A program made the position numbers and the translations under genes. From Candidatus Mediterraneibacter norwichensis (GTDB lineage: Bacteria; Bacillota; Clostridia; Lachnospirales; Lachnospiraceae), in NCBI GenBank assembly GCA_019112765.1, contig DXIU01000090.1:1-58916 (forward strand): a DNA stretch of 58,916 bases. Reading direction: 5' to 3'. The notes below the pieces were generated by a model. That model saw nothing but the letters and a program-made list of their open reading frames with translations. It was not told the DNA's origin and made no database searches. Position 1 is the stretch's first letter. Each line of letters starts with the position of its first letter. This document shows, piece by piece, positions 1-8,597 of the stretch.

Positions 1-467
1 TGACTGTACCGCTCTACTACTGTCAATACCTGTTTTGTATCAAGGCTGTTCTCCACTCTTTTCATAACTCGTATTACCTCGTTTAGCTGATTCATACGAT
101 TATGGTTCACGGCATACCCCTTGATTATGTATTGTTTCAATACTGAGTTTGCCCATTTTCTAAAAGCAACTCCGCGTTTAGATTTTACCCGATATCCCAC
201 TGAGATAATTACATCCAAATTATAATACTTTGGAGGTCTCGAGGCTTTATTTTCTCTTCTGTCGAAAATTTCGACAGAAGTCTTTTTATCCAATTCGCCT
301 TCTTTAAAAATATTTCCGATATGATAAGCTATAGAAGAACGCGCAGTCTCAAACAACACTGACATTTGTTCCTGGGTCAGCCATACAGTTTCCTGCTCAG
401 GCGTTATAGGCACTTCGAGTTTTATACCATTATCTGTAAACAATACAATTTCATTTCTTTCTGCCAT
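1..467 (-). CDS. RhuM-family protein, 3' end cut by window edge
   Basis: The frame reads from an ATG at 467 for 155 codons with no stop, so the gene continues past the left edge. The N-terminal part (residues about 10-110) has features of the RhuM/virulence family: a VWLTQEQMSVLF helix, then AYHIGNIFKEGEL and VGYRVKSKRGVAFRKWA. This family resembles phage Bro-N/KilA-type DNA-binding proteins and often sits in islands, but its biochemical role is not established. The gene is AT-richer than its neighbours and lies directly downstream of cas3, where cas5 would be expected in a type I-C locus. This suggests an insertion or replacement. The family call is from motif recognition only. Confidence 0.75.
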   Translation of the reverse strand, partial: MAERNEIVLFTDNGIKLEVPITPEQETVWLTQEQMSVLFETARSSIAYHIGNIFKEGELDKKTSVEIFDRRENKASRPPKYYNLDVIISVGYRVKSKRGVAFRKWANSVLKQYIIKGYAVNHNRMNQLNEVIRVMKRVENSLDTKQVLTVVERYS

Positions 468-581
468 ATAGTTTTCCTTCTTTTTTGAATACTCTGCAAA
501 CTGCTTGCTTTCATATTCACTTTCAGAACATCTGTAATTACATATCGTTAATATACTACTTTCCATCAGTAAATGCAATAT

Positions 582-590
582 ATTATATCA
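582..590 (-). promoter_or_regulatory. Extended -10 promoter of the RhuM gene
   Basis: On the minus strand a perfect TATAAT is preceded by TGA, giving an extended -10 element about 115 bases upstream of the RhuM ATG. No convincing -35 was found at the right distance. The surrounding 468-655 stretch is very AT-rich and holds no gene. Confidence 0.45.
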
Positions 591-654
591 AATTTTACTG
601 AAATTTATTTTTAAAGATTATTGATTTAATGTAATCTATCTGATATACTTTTTC

Positions 655-686
655 TGTGGTCAGGACAGGAACCTGTGGATTGAAAT
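655..686 (+). CRISPR. Single I-C-like CRISPR repeat remnant
   Basis: This 32-base stretch ends in TGTGGATTGAAAT, the conserved 3' end of many type I-C CRISPR repeats. It is preceded by a short dyad CAGG-N7-CCTG, in the place where I-C repeats carry their stem. There is only one copy and no spacer array follows; the cas3 terminator begins about 20 bases later. It reads on the strand opposite to cas3, unlike an intact I-C locus, so inversion or coincidence is possible. Confidence 0.45.
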
Positions 687-706
687 AGTAAAATTTGCGA
701 TAATGC

Positions 707-759
707 AAAAAGCAGGAAGGCACAAAAGTTTCATTTTCTTTTGTGTCTTCCCTGCTTTT
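707..759 (-). terminator. Intrinsic terminator of cas3
   Basis: A roughly 21-bp inverted repeat (AAAAGCAGGAAGGCACAAAAG against CTTTTGTGTCTTCCCTGCTTTT, one bulge) with a 10-base loop ends in T-rich tracts on both strands. It abuts the cas3 stop codon at 761-763 and would end leftward transcription. It may act in both directions. Confidence 0.85.
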
Positions 760-760
760 C

Positions 761-2899
761 TCACATAAGTACCGCCATTCCTGACTCTATGCCAAGATCC
801 AGTCCCATTTCTTCTGTATATTGTCCCTTGTCGACAAGCTCAAAGAACCCCTCAATATCTTCTGAAATCGGCCAGAGCATTCCCGCGCCCTGAAGTTTTT
901 CAATATCCCCCTCATATAGCTGTACACAATACTGTCCGGCTTTGCGCATATTTGACTTTGTATAGCCCTGACATTTAATCTGTCTAAGAAGTTCTTCGGC
1001 CTCTTCCTCCCTGCCGACAAAGACAGTCAATGTATCGTCCTCAATCAACTTAAACTTCTTTGCCACCTTGGCAAAATTATATCTTTTTCCCTTAAACTCT
1101 TCAAGAATCTTCTTTTTATCCAGGCTCTCACCACGGAAATGGTACAGCGCTTCAAAATATTTTTCAATCCCGCGAAGCGATAAGATATCCTCACCTTCCG
1201 AGATCAGCATCTTTGATACATCAATCTGCAACTGCTGCCCGGGAACATTTTCTTTTTCCTCAAACTGGAAAATATAAGCAAAGCTTTCATCCGCACCCCG
1301 CTTTCCTTCCCTATTGCATCTGCCAGCTGCCTGGATCATAGAATCAACTCCTGCCAGCTGTCTATAGACACCGCGAAAGTCCAGATCAACCCCTGCTTCC
1401 ACAAGGCTGGTCGAAATCAGGATACATTTCTCCCCATCTTTCACCAGCCGTCTGATTTTTCCCAGAATCCGCCGTCTGTGTTTCGGATACATCGTCGTAG
1501 ACAAGTGGAACACGCCTTCACCTTTCATTTTCTGATAGATTCTCTGTGCCCGTTTCTTCGTGTTGACAATGCAGAGCGCCTGATCTTCCTGCTCCAGTTT
1601 TTCAATCAATTCATCTTCTGAAACCACTCCAATGTTTTTGAAGGTGACCCTCTCAAAAAAACGGAATTGTTCTGCCACTCTCGGGCATAGTTCAGTGACC
1701 GGCATTTTTCTCCGAAAAAGTGAAGTCAGAGCAGGCTGCGTCGCTGTGCAGAGCACGATACTGGAACAGAAATTCCCCACAAGTTCCTCCATCATGGCAA
1801 TGCAAGGCTTCAGATAATCTGTTGGAAGCATCTGCGCTTCGTCAAATATGATAACGCTGTTGGCTATATTATGTAACTTTCTGCATCTGGAGGACTTATT
1901 TGCAAACAAGGATTCAAAAAACTGCACATTCGTCGTCACCACCACCGGCTTATCCCAATTTTCCGCTGCAAGCTGCATAGGTTTTAATTCCTCCGTGCTT
2001 TCATAATCCACATTATAATGATTTTCCAGCACATTCTGATCTCCTAGTATCTTCCTGAACACTTCTGCATTCTGTTCAATGATACTTGTATATGGTATCA
2101 CATAAATTACACGATCCATACGATTCTCCACAGCGTGCTGCAGCGCAAACGCCAGAGACGCGATTGTTTTCCCGCCGCCTGTCGGTACAGTAAGCTGGAA
2201 TATACCTCTTTCGCTGATTCCTTTTTCGAAACAGTGCCTGAGTATTTCTGTCCTTCTTCCGTTTACAGTGTCTGTATCTTCATTCTGCAGCCAGTCTGCC
2301 ACATAATCCTTTAGTCTTTCCAGAAGAACACTTATAGCCTCCCCTGCCTCTCTCAGCGTCCGTCCATTCTTCATGAAGCTTTCAGTATCCAAGAAGTCCG
2401 CATCAACCAGACAAGAATACAACATCCTGATAAACGCACTTAAAGAGAAATCCGGATCAGGCTCTTTTAATGGATCAAATGGGATCGTATTTATTTCCGG
2501 AATCTTTATTTCACTTTTAAAGGCACTGTAATCCTCAATCCGTTTTTGTTTTCTGCCCTCCAATGTAGGTGCATTTCCCGAATCGGAAGAACTCCCGTAA
2601 TCCGGCAGTCCCGAATGATGTCCGGCAACACAGTAGCTCATAAATTCGTACATACCGCCTTTTTCAAAACACACCTTTGCTCCCGCTGTAGAATGATCCA
2701 CCCGCTTGTCACTGTTATTCTTAATTTTCTCCTGAAATGCAAGAGAATATTTTCCAATATCATGAAGTATACCGCAGCAATATCCCCAGTCCTTTTTCCC
2801 AAAACTGTCTGCAAATTTTTCTGCAAATCTCGCAGTTCCATATAAATGACTTTTTATAGACTGCTTGCGTTCACCATCAATATGTGCCAAATATTCCAC
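761..2899 (-). CDS. cas3: CRISPR-associated helicase/nuclease Cas3 (HD + DExD/H)
   Basis: Cas3 unwinds and cuts target DNA after Cascade recruitment. The frame opens at ATG 2929, but a GTG at 2899 has a GAGGAGAAG ribosome site a few bases upstream and sits directly after the stop of the preceding gene, so GTG (712 residues) is preferred. From the GTG, an HD nuclease domain carries LHDIGK (45-50) and VAGHHSG (about 91-97). The helicase shows PTGGGKT (239-245), DEAQ (353-356, in place of DEAH), CTATQP (384-389) and QAAGRCNREGK (523-533). Size and fused HD-helicase order fit type I-C. No cas5, cas8c, cas7, cas4, cas1 or cas2 follows within the window; a RhuM gene is there instead. The rest of the operon may lie further left or be lost. 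Confidence 0.93.
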   Translation of the reverse strand: MEYLAHIDGERKQSIKSHLYGTARFAEKFADSFGKKDWGYCCGILHDIGKYSLAFQEKIKNNSDKRVDHSTAGAKVCFEKGGMYEFMSYCVAGHHSGLPDYGSSSDSGNAPTLEGRKQKRIEDYSAFKSEIKIPEINTIPFDPLKEPDPDFSLSAFIRMLYSCLVDADFLDTESFMKNGRTLREAGEAISVLLERLKDYVADWLQNEDTDTVNGRRTEILRHCFEKGISERGIFQLTVPTGGGKTIASLAFALQHAVENRMDRVIYVIPYTSIIEQNAEVFRKILGDQNVLENHYNVDYESTEELKPMQLAAENWDKPVVVTTNVQFFESLFANKSSRCRKLHNIANSVIIFDEAQMLPTDYLKPCIAMMEELVGNFCSSIVLCTATQPALTSLFRRKMPVTELCPRVAEQFRFFERVTFKNIGVVSEDELIEKLEQEDQALCIVNTKKRAQRIYQKMKGEGVFHLSTTMYPKHRRRILGKIRRLVKDGEKCILISTSLVEAGVDLDFRGVYRQLAGVDSMIQAAGRCNREGKRGADESFAYIFQFEEKENVPGQQLQIDVSKMLISEGEDILSLRGIEKYFEALYHFRGESLDKKKILEEFKGKRYNFAKVAKKFKLIEDDTLTVFVGREEEAEELLRQIKCQGYTKSNMRKAGQYCVQLYEGDIEKLQGAGMLWPISEDIEGFFELVDKGQYTEEMGLDLGIESGMAVLM

Positions 2900-2900
2900 T

Positions 2901-4106
2901 CTACTTCTCCTCACACACCTGAAAAACATAAAACTTCAGATAATAAGAGTCCCCCGCTCCCCACAATATCGGATGATCCGGCGCCTGTGTCCTGAACTCC
3001 ACCTGCCGCAGTCTCTTATGCACATTCTGCGCCGCCTGCCCGATCGTCTTTGTAAAGAGCTCCTGATCCATAAAATGGGAACACGAACAGGTAGCCAGAT
3101 ATCCGCCGTCCTTCACCAGCTTCATTCCCCGCAGATTAATCTCCCGGTAACCCTTCACCGCTTTTTTGATCGAACTTCTCGATTTTGTAAATGCCGGCGG
3201 ATCAAGGATGACTACATCATATTTCTCGCCCTTTTTTTCCAGACGCGGAAGAAGATCGAAAACATCTTCACAGATAAACTCCACCCGGTCTTCCAGTCCG
3301 TTCAGAGCGGCATTCTCCCGTGCCTGAGCCACGCCCAGTTCAGAAGCATCCACTCCGGTGACGTGCTCTGCTCCTGCAATTCCCGCATTCAGGGCAAAGG
3401 AACCGGTATGGGTAAAGCAGTCCAACACCCGTGCTCCTTTGCAGAGCTTTGCCACTGCCCGCCTGTTGTATTTCTGATCAAGGAAGAATCCTGTCTTCTG
3501 CCCGTCCTTTACGTCCACATAATAGCGCACGCCGTTTTCGACGATTTCCACCTTCGTATCAAAAGGCCCGCCGATAAATCCCTTGCGGCGTTCCATTCCT
3601 TCCTGCTCGCGGACTTTCGCGTCACTGCGCTCATAGACGCCCCGGATATGGATCCCGTCTTTCTCCATCAACTCTTTTAAAATATCCACAATCATCTCTT
3701 TAAAGCGGTCGATTCCCAGAGCAAGAGACTCCACCACAAGCACATCCGCGAACTTGTCCACCACGATGCCCGGCAGAAAATCCGCCTCTCCGAAGATCAC
3801 GCGGCAGCTTGAGATATCATCCATCACCTTTTTCCGGTACTCCCATGCATTCTGTACACGCATACGGATAAAATCCTCGTTGACTTCCGTGTCACGGTTT
3901 CTCGTCATCATACGGACAGTCAGTTTTGACTTCCGGTTGATAAATCCCCTTCCAAGAGGATAACCGTCAAAATCATGGACGATAACGATATCGCCGTCTT
4001 CAAAACTTCCTATAATGCTTTCTATTTCATTGTCATAAATCCAGGGACCGCCCTGTTTCAGAGTACGTCCGGCGCCTTTTCGGAGCGTTACGATTGCATC
4101 AGACAT
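2901..4106 (-). CDS. rlmI: PUA-domain class I rRNA methyltransferase, RlmI-like
   Basis: The family methylates cytosine C5 in 23S rRNA (C1962 in E. coli RlmI). An N-terminal PUA-like domain covers about residues 1-75. It is followed by the linker typical of the family (FFLDQKYNRR at 207-216), the SAM-binding motif LDCFTHTGSFALN (228-240), an acidic GVDASELG (251-258), and DPPAF (302-306). The length of 401 residues is normal. The ATG has GGAGG eight bases upstream. The stop is adjacent to the cas3 GTG, so cas3 is likely read through from this housekeeping gene. The symbol is by family; the exact target base is inferred. Confidence 0.88.
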   Translation of the reverse strand: MSDAIVTLRKGAGRTLKQGGPWIYDNEIESIIGSFEDGDIVIVHDFDGYPLGRGFINRKSKLTVRMMTRNRDTEVNEDFIRMRVQNAWEYRKKVMDDISSCRVIFGEADFLPGIVVDKFADVLVVESLALGIDRFKEMIVDILKELMEKDGIHIRGVYERSDAKVREQEGMERRKGFIGGPFDTKVEIVENGVRYYVDVKDGQKTGFFLDQKYNRRAVAKLCKGARVLDCFTHTGSFALNAGIAGAEHVTGVDASELGVAQARENAALNGLEDRVEFICEDVFDLLPRLEKKGEKYDVVILDPPAFTKSRSSIKKAVKGYREINLRGMKLVKDGGYLATCSCSHFMDQELFTKTIGQAAQNVHKRLRQVEFRTQAPDHPILWGAGDSYYLKFYVFQVCEEK

Positions 4107-4180
4107 ATTGTTCCTCCTTGCATAACATCTATTCTACTCTGAAATATCATACCACAGTCCGGCGCCGGCTGACAGCAGAA

Positions 4181-5017
4181 TTATTTTTTCTGTCCGCAGA
4201 CAGTACAATATTGATAATCTACATAAGTCTGTGTCTCATAATGGCCCTGATCTTCCTGATGGGATCCCACTTTTACCTGTTCGGTCTTTGTTACATTCTG
4301 ATAGTTTCCGTAATAAACACCATTATATAAGCCATTGGAATCCGCGTTTTTCAGCCCTGTAGATATAATTGCTTTCAGATCTGCCTGGGTAAAACCGTTT
4401 TCAAACCAGTAGGTGGGGCCATTTGCCACATAAGTATTGTCACCGCTCATTGTATAAAAGCGGGCCCCGGAAATCGTCTTTGTCTCATAGTCATCCACAG
4501 TCACCATCTTAGATACCCAGACCTGCTTTTTCGCCGTATGATCTGCCCATTTGTGGGTATGGGCGTTATCTGACTGGCTGGCGCTGCCGGATTTATTCGT
4601 GTTCTGTGATCCGCCTGAACTTTTACTGCCGGTGCTGCTTTTTGCCGTTGAGCCGGAAACATTGGCAGTTTCGGAACTTTGCTCTGTTTTCCTGTCGGTC
4701 TGTTCCTGATCATTTTTATCAGCAGTATTCCCGTCAGCCACATCAGCATTTTCCTCTTCTGCCTGCCGCGTATCTTTCTCTTTCTTCGCTGACTGCTCGG
4801 CAGACGTTGTATTTTTTTCTGACTGATCCGCGCGTGCTGATATTTCCCCGCTCTCTGTTTTGGCAACCTGAGCCGTCTGCTCTAAACTGCCGTCGTCCAC
4901 GCCTGTAAGGGCTGCCGCAGCCAGAACGAAGCCGCCCGCAAGCAGCAGAACAGCTGCTGCTATAACCGGAACAACAATTTTTTTATGGCTGCCTATAAAT
5001 TCTCTTATTTTTTCCAT
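4181..5017 (-). CDS. Anchored or secreted protein with low-complexity stalk, function unknown
   Basis: A short basic N-terminus is followed by one hydrophobic segment (about 13-37), so the protein is probably a membrane-anchored extracytoplasmic protein. Residues about 40-150 are an S/T/E/K/Q/N-rich stalk. The C-terminal part (about 153-278) is compact and aromatic, with HTHKWADHT near its start and a closing CTVCGQKK that could bind metal. I do not recognise the domain; the ending resembles short repeats found in clostridial surface proteins. The gene is monocistronic, with its own upstream region holding an 8-bp inverted repeat next to an AT-rich -10-like tract. ATG 5017 has a GGGGAA ribosome site. 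Confidence 0.7.
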   Translation of the reverse strand: MEKIREFIGSHKKIVVPVIAAAVLLLAGGFVLAAAALTGVDDGSLEQTAQVAKTESGEISARADQSEKNTTSAEQSAKKEKDTRQAEEENADVADGNTADKNDQEQTDRKTEQSSETANVSGSTAKSSTGSKSSGGSQNTNKSGSASQSDNAHTHKWADHTAKKQVWVSKMVTVDDYETKTISGARFYTMSGDNTYVANGPTYWFENGFTQADLKAIISTGLKNADSNGLYNGVYYGNYQNVTKTEQVKVGSHQEDQGHYETQTYVDYQYCTVCGQKK

Positions 5018-5233
5018 CTTTCATTCCCCTTTCTTTCTATCAAAAAATAATATTTTATACAGCGGTACCCGCTGTATGGATTGTCCGTCCCGCTCATTGA
5101 GCCTCTGTTTCCAGCCTGCCGATTGTAAATCGTTGACAAATAAATTTTTTCGATTTTTCTTTCCTCCTTCCCTCCATAGACAGGGGAAGAAAAGAAAAAG
5201 TTTTAAATTTTCAAAAAAATAATTTTACCGGAC
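5018..5233. promoter_or_regulatory. Upstream region of the anchored-protein gene with 8-bp dyad
   Basis: At 5057-5075 an inverted repeat TACAGCGG-TAC-CCGCTGTA lies beside an AT-rich TATAAAAT-like -10 reading leftward. This layout fits an operator overlapping a promoter for the gene starting at 5017. No coding sequence was seen here. Confidence 0.35.
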
Positions 5234-5333
5234 AAAAAAAGACAATGACCCGGCAGCCGCGGCAGAGTCAGGCGGATATTCACAATCCGCTTCAATGCTT
5301 ATTTATCGCCGCGGCACAATGCCGTTCATTGTC
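5234..5333 (-). terminator. Large branched terminator of the ABC-2 operon
   Basis: GACAATGA (5241-5248) pairs with TCATTGTC (5326-5333), and GCCGCGGC near 5256-5263 pairs with GCCGCGGC near 5308-5315. Between them GCGGAT...ATCCGC forms an inner hairpin. On the minus strand the outer stem is followed at once by seven T residues, so the whole fold can end the leftward transcript from the permease gene. The size, about 100 bases, is unusual for a terminator. Confidence 0.6.
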
Positions 5334-5370
5334 CTGTTGATTATATTTTATTCTTTTTGTTATTATGCGC

Positions 5371-6156
5371 TCATTTCAGAAGCATCTCATACGTAAATCT
5401 GCCTGCCGCCCTCTTCAGCAGAATCCATGCCAGCAGTACACAGATCAGGCTTATTCCCAGCAGGATCCACACATTCAGCAGCATGATTCCCGTGAACTGC
5501 CCCGCCGCCAGCAGAATTATCGGAATAATGAGAAAGACAGCGCTCTGCTGGGATTCCTCCACGCTCCGGGCCCTGGCTGATCCTCTCACAATCAGAGTCA
5601 CTGCGATCAGCGAAACAGCGGGAGAAAGCAAAAGGAGGATAACAAGCCAGTTCACAGCGGGCGCCAGCAGGTTTCCCATAAGGAAGACCGCTTCCACTTC
5701 GAGTACAATCACCATAGCCGCAAATGAAATCAGCGAAACCATCATGCTGAGCAGAAATGACGCAAGCACTTTTGCCTGAAAAATCTGTTTCACACTAAGC
5801 GGGCAGTAGAACAGAGTCTCCAGCGTATGTTTTTCTTTTTCCCCCACAAAAGAGCTGGCTGACATGATGGAGGCCGTCATAACCGGTATCATAAGGAAGA
5901 ATACCGGAAGAATATAGTTGAATATCAGGCCGGCAACCGTCATTTCCAGACTGTTCCCGCGGATTCCCCCGGGAAGCAGCTGCAGCAGTTTCAGGATATC
6001 CGGATCATCCGGAGCGAAATGGACTGCAGCCAGCGAAATGGATGGAAGAACAATCGTAAGGATTAAAGGAACAATCAGCAGTTCGGTAAAGAATCTCCTG
6101 TTTGATACGATTCCCCTGAAATCTTTTTTTATTATGGCAGCCATGGCCTGGTTCAT
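5371..6156 (-). CDS. ABC-2 type transporter permease
   Basis: This is a 261-residue integral membrane protein with about six hydrophobic segments (about 25-45, 70-95, 112-135, 145-178, 195-215, 220-245). It carries the ABC-2 signature region around EKEKHTLETLFYCPLS (about 108-123), as in NatB-like sodium or drug exporters. Its ATG overlaps the stop of the ATPase gene by four bases (ATGA), which indicates translational coupling. With that ATPase it would form an exporter; the substrate cannot be told from sequence. Confidence 0.88.
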   Translation of the reverse strand: MNQAMAAIIKKDFRGIVSNRRFFTELLIVPLILTIVLPSISLAAVHFAPDDPDILKLLQLLPGGIRGNSLEMTVAGLIFNYILPVFFLMIPVMTASIMSASSFVGEKEKHTLETLFYCPLSVKQIFQAKVLASFLLSMMVSLISFAAMVIVLEVEAVFLMGNLLAPAVNWLVILLLLSPAVSLIAVTLIVRGSARARSVEESQQSAVFLIIPIILLAAGQFTGIMLLNVWILLGISLICVLLAWILLKRAAGRFTYEMLLK

Positions 6157-7142
6157 AATCCTCTCTCCTTTTCTTTTCCTGTAAGCGTAAAATAAATATC
6201 TTCAAGGGAAGGGCGTCTGACTTCCACTTCATAAATATCCCCGCCCGCTCCGACGATGCTTTTCACAATTCCGGGGATCTCTTCCTCTGACCGGATTTTT
6301 ATACGCAGTATATTTCCCGGATATTCCATTTCTGACGCTCCTGTACCGGTCTCCTTCCCGTATTTTCTTTCCTTCTGACGGATACGGCCGGCCGCAGCTC
6401 CCGGCAGTTTCATCCCCTCTGATATATTTCCGGCCCGGATCCGCAGCTCGGCCCCTGATCCAGCTTTTTCCCGGAGTTCTCCCAGGGTTCCCGCTGCCAG
6501 CAGTCTCCCCTCATCAATCAGTCCGTACCTGGTACAGATTTCCTGCGCGTAACGAAGCTGATGCGTACACAGAAAGACCGTTGTCTTCTCTTCCTCCGCC
6601 AGTTTCCGGATCAGCCGGTTCACATTCTGAGCGCTCTCCGGATCAAGACCGGAAGTAGGCTCGTCCAGAAACAACACTCCCGGGTGATGAATCAGGGCCC
6701 GGGCCAGAGACAGTCTCTGCCGCATTCCCGTAGAATATGCCGCCAGCCTCTGATGTGCCGCATCTTTTAGTTCCAGTTTCTCCAGAAAAAACAGCGCCCG
6801 CTTTTTTCCTTCCTGTTCCGGAATGCCGAATATGGCTGCATAGAAAACAAGATTCTGAAGGCCTGTCATATTATCATACATCCGGGCATGTTCCGTGAGA
6901 ACACCGGAGACGGCATGTACTTTCTCCGGCTCCCGTGCCGGGTCAGAACCCATCACGCTGCATTTTCCTGATGTCGGAGCAAGCATTCCGTTCAGAAGCT
7001 TGACCGTAGTCGTTTTTCCCGCTCCGTTCGGCCCCAGGAATCCGAATACTTCTCCCTGCTCAAGAGAAAGACTGATTCCCTTTACAGCCTCCTTTCCTCC
7101 GGAATATGTTTTGCTTAAATCCTGCAGTGTAACTGTCTGCAT
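6153..7142 (-). CDS. ABC transporter ATP-binding protein
   Basis: Starting at the ATG at 7142, which has GGAGG nine bases upstream (an earlier in-frame ATG at 7172 lacks one), the protein has 329 residues. Walker A GPNGAGKTT is at 37-45. The signature STGMRQRLSLARA and Walker B VLFLDEPTSGLDP follow in order. A C-terminal extension of about 110 residues, as in CcmA/NatA-type exporters with DUF4162-like tails, follows the ATPase core. It is co-transcribed with the permease at 5371 and sits downstream of an XRE regulator gene that may control it. Confidence 0.9.
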   Translation of the reverse strand: MQTVTLQDLSKTYSGGKEAVKGISLSLEQGEVFGFLGPNGAGKTTTVKLLNGMLAPTSGKCSVMGSDPAREPEKVHAVSGVLTEHARMYDNMTGLQNLVFYAAIFGIPEQEGKKRALFFLEKLELKDAAHQRLAAYSTGMRQRLSLARALIHHPGVLFLDEPTSGLDPESAQNVNRLIRKLAEEEKTTVFLCTHQLRYAQEICTRYGLIDEGRLLAAGTLGELREKAGSGAELRIRAGNISEGMKLPGAAAGRIRQKERKYGKETGTGASEMEYPGNILRIKIRSEEEIPGIVKSIVGAGGDIYEVEVRRPSLEDIYFTLTGKEKERGL

Positions 7143-7244
7143 CTTCTGTTTCCTCCTCCCTGATACCTGCATGATCCTTTTGTTATATCCGATCTCTGTT
7201 ATATTCGTTCTTTATCAGCCCCGGTTCCTTGTCATGGATTTTTA

Positions 7245-8363
7245 TCATGTTTCTGTCTCGTTCTGCTTCAGCCGTTCCACGATATTACGGAACCGCGGTT
7301 CGGCTGACAGAGATTGAAATACCGGATTATCTGCAACTGCCTGCGTCATACTGCGCCGGATGACCGACTCACTCCGGGGCGGATAGTCGCCAAGAGCAAG
7401 TTCCTGCTCAAACCAGTCATCCAGAAGGTCAAAATACCAGTCTCCCTTAAGCCTCAGCGGATAAATATCCCCATCAGCCAGCTCTGCATACGCTTCCAGT
7501 ACCGTCAGGGCTTTTTCTGTTTCTCCCAGACACATCCAGTCCTGCGCCATGGTAATATAACAGTTCAGAACGATACCGGGATGCAGCCCGTCTGCCTGAA
7601 ATACGTCTGTAACTGCCTGAAACCGCCGGCAGCTTTCTTCAAATCTCTCCGGATCATCGGTACAGATTTCCATATAAGACGGCAGAAGATTCAGAAGAGT
7701 AATAACATTTTTATAGATTGCGGCCTGCAGAATCTTTTTCGCTTCTTTTCTGTTTCCCGTCATTTTCCATGCCGCTGCCAGAAGAGATTCCGGCATTCCT
7801 GTCACCGGCGCCTCTGGTTCCAGAAGTGCCAGCACTTCCTCCGGCCGGTTTAATACAAGCTGACAGTATGCTTCCAGATGAAGCGCATTTCTTCCCAGAT
7901 TCGGATCATCACTTCCCGTTTTTACACGGCGGCACAGTTCCGCCGCTTCCTCAAGGATCTGTTCTGCGGCATGAGCGTCTCCGGCCAGCATGGAATGATT
8001 GATCATCAGGGAGGCGATCTGAAACAGAAGAGGATAACAGGAATAATATTTCCTCACATACTCTCTGCAGTGATCCAGCGCCTGCCCGAAAGGAAGAGCC
8101 GCAAATTCTCCTGCCAGCCGCCGGTATGTTTTCCGGATTTCTCTGCTGTCCATCTGCGGTTCATATCCCATCAGTTCATCTATACTGATGTCAAAATACG
8201 AAGCAAGCCTGGGCAGGAGAAGAATATCCGGATAGGTGCTTTCTGTCTCCCATTTTGAAACTGCCGCTTTGGAAACACCCAGAAACTCTGCCAGTTCATC
8301 CTGGGTTATCCCCCGGCTGCGGCGCTGTTCCGCCAGAATCCGTCCAAGGTGTATTTCTCTCAT
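7245..8363 (-). CDS. XRE-family regulator with helical repeat C-terminus
   Basis: An N-terminal Cro/C1-type helix-turn-helix (about 5-62) reads RGITQDELAEFLGVSKAAVS and then WETESTYPDI. The remaining 300 residues are helical with TPR-like spacing (repeated A/L/E/Y patterns), as in Rap/PlcR-like or clostridial XRE-TPR regulators. The ATG at 8363 has AGGTGA six bases upstream and is chosen over the in-frame GTG at 8372. It is followed, about 100 bases on, by the ABC-2 export operon on the same strand, so it may regulate that exporter. This link is inference. Confidence 0.85.
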   Translation of the reverse strand: MREIHLGRILAEQRRSRGITQDELAEFLGVSKAAVSKWETESTYPDILLLPRLASYFDISIDELMGYEPQMDSREIRKTYRRLAGEFAALPFGQALDHCREYVRKYYSCYPLLFQIASLMINHSMLAGDAHAAEQILEEAAELCRRVKTGSDDPNLGRNALHLEAYCQLVLNRPEEVLALLEPEAPVTGMPESLLAAAWKMTGNRKEAKKILQAAIYKNVITLLNLLPSYMEICTDDPERFEESCRRFQAVTDVFQADGLHPGIVLNCYITMAQDWMCLGETEKALTVLEAYAELADGDIYPLRLKGDWYFDLLDDWFEQELALGDYPPRSESVIRRSMTQAVADNPVFQSLSAEPRFRNIVERLKQNETET

Positions 8364-8540
8364 ACAATTCACCTGCCTGTAACATTGTGTGAAGTTTTAT
8401 CTGGAAATATTGTAGGAAATTTTCGCATAGATTACAATAGAGCTGTATTTAACTTTCATTTCAGAAAATCAACTTACAGGAAACCGGAAGGCAGACATGA
8501 AGTATAAAATAACTGGTGAAAAATCCCCCGGCTTTCATTC

Positions 8541-8574
8541 AGGGCTGTCCCGGACAGATCCGGACACAGCCCCG
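8541..8574 (-). terminator. Hairpin after the DUF5714-ArsC gene
   Basis: A GGGCTGT...CCGGA-N4-TCCGG...ACAGCCC stem lies about 25 bases past the stop of the gene ending at 8598 on the minus strand. A GGGGGATTTTT run follows further on. It is probably a terminator, though the T run is not immediately adjacent. Confidence 0.45.
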
Positions 8575-8597
8575 AAGTGATGAAATATACTCTGAGG

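Noticed and set aside
655..760. A functional CRISPR array
   Set aside because: Only one repeat-like element and no spacer-repeat periodicity are present; kept as a remnant.
2865..3680. 271-codon rightward frame
   Set aside because: It is antisense to the RlmI-like methyltransferase and cas3 start, with no ribosome site.
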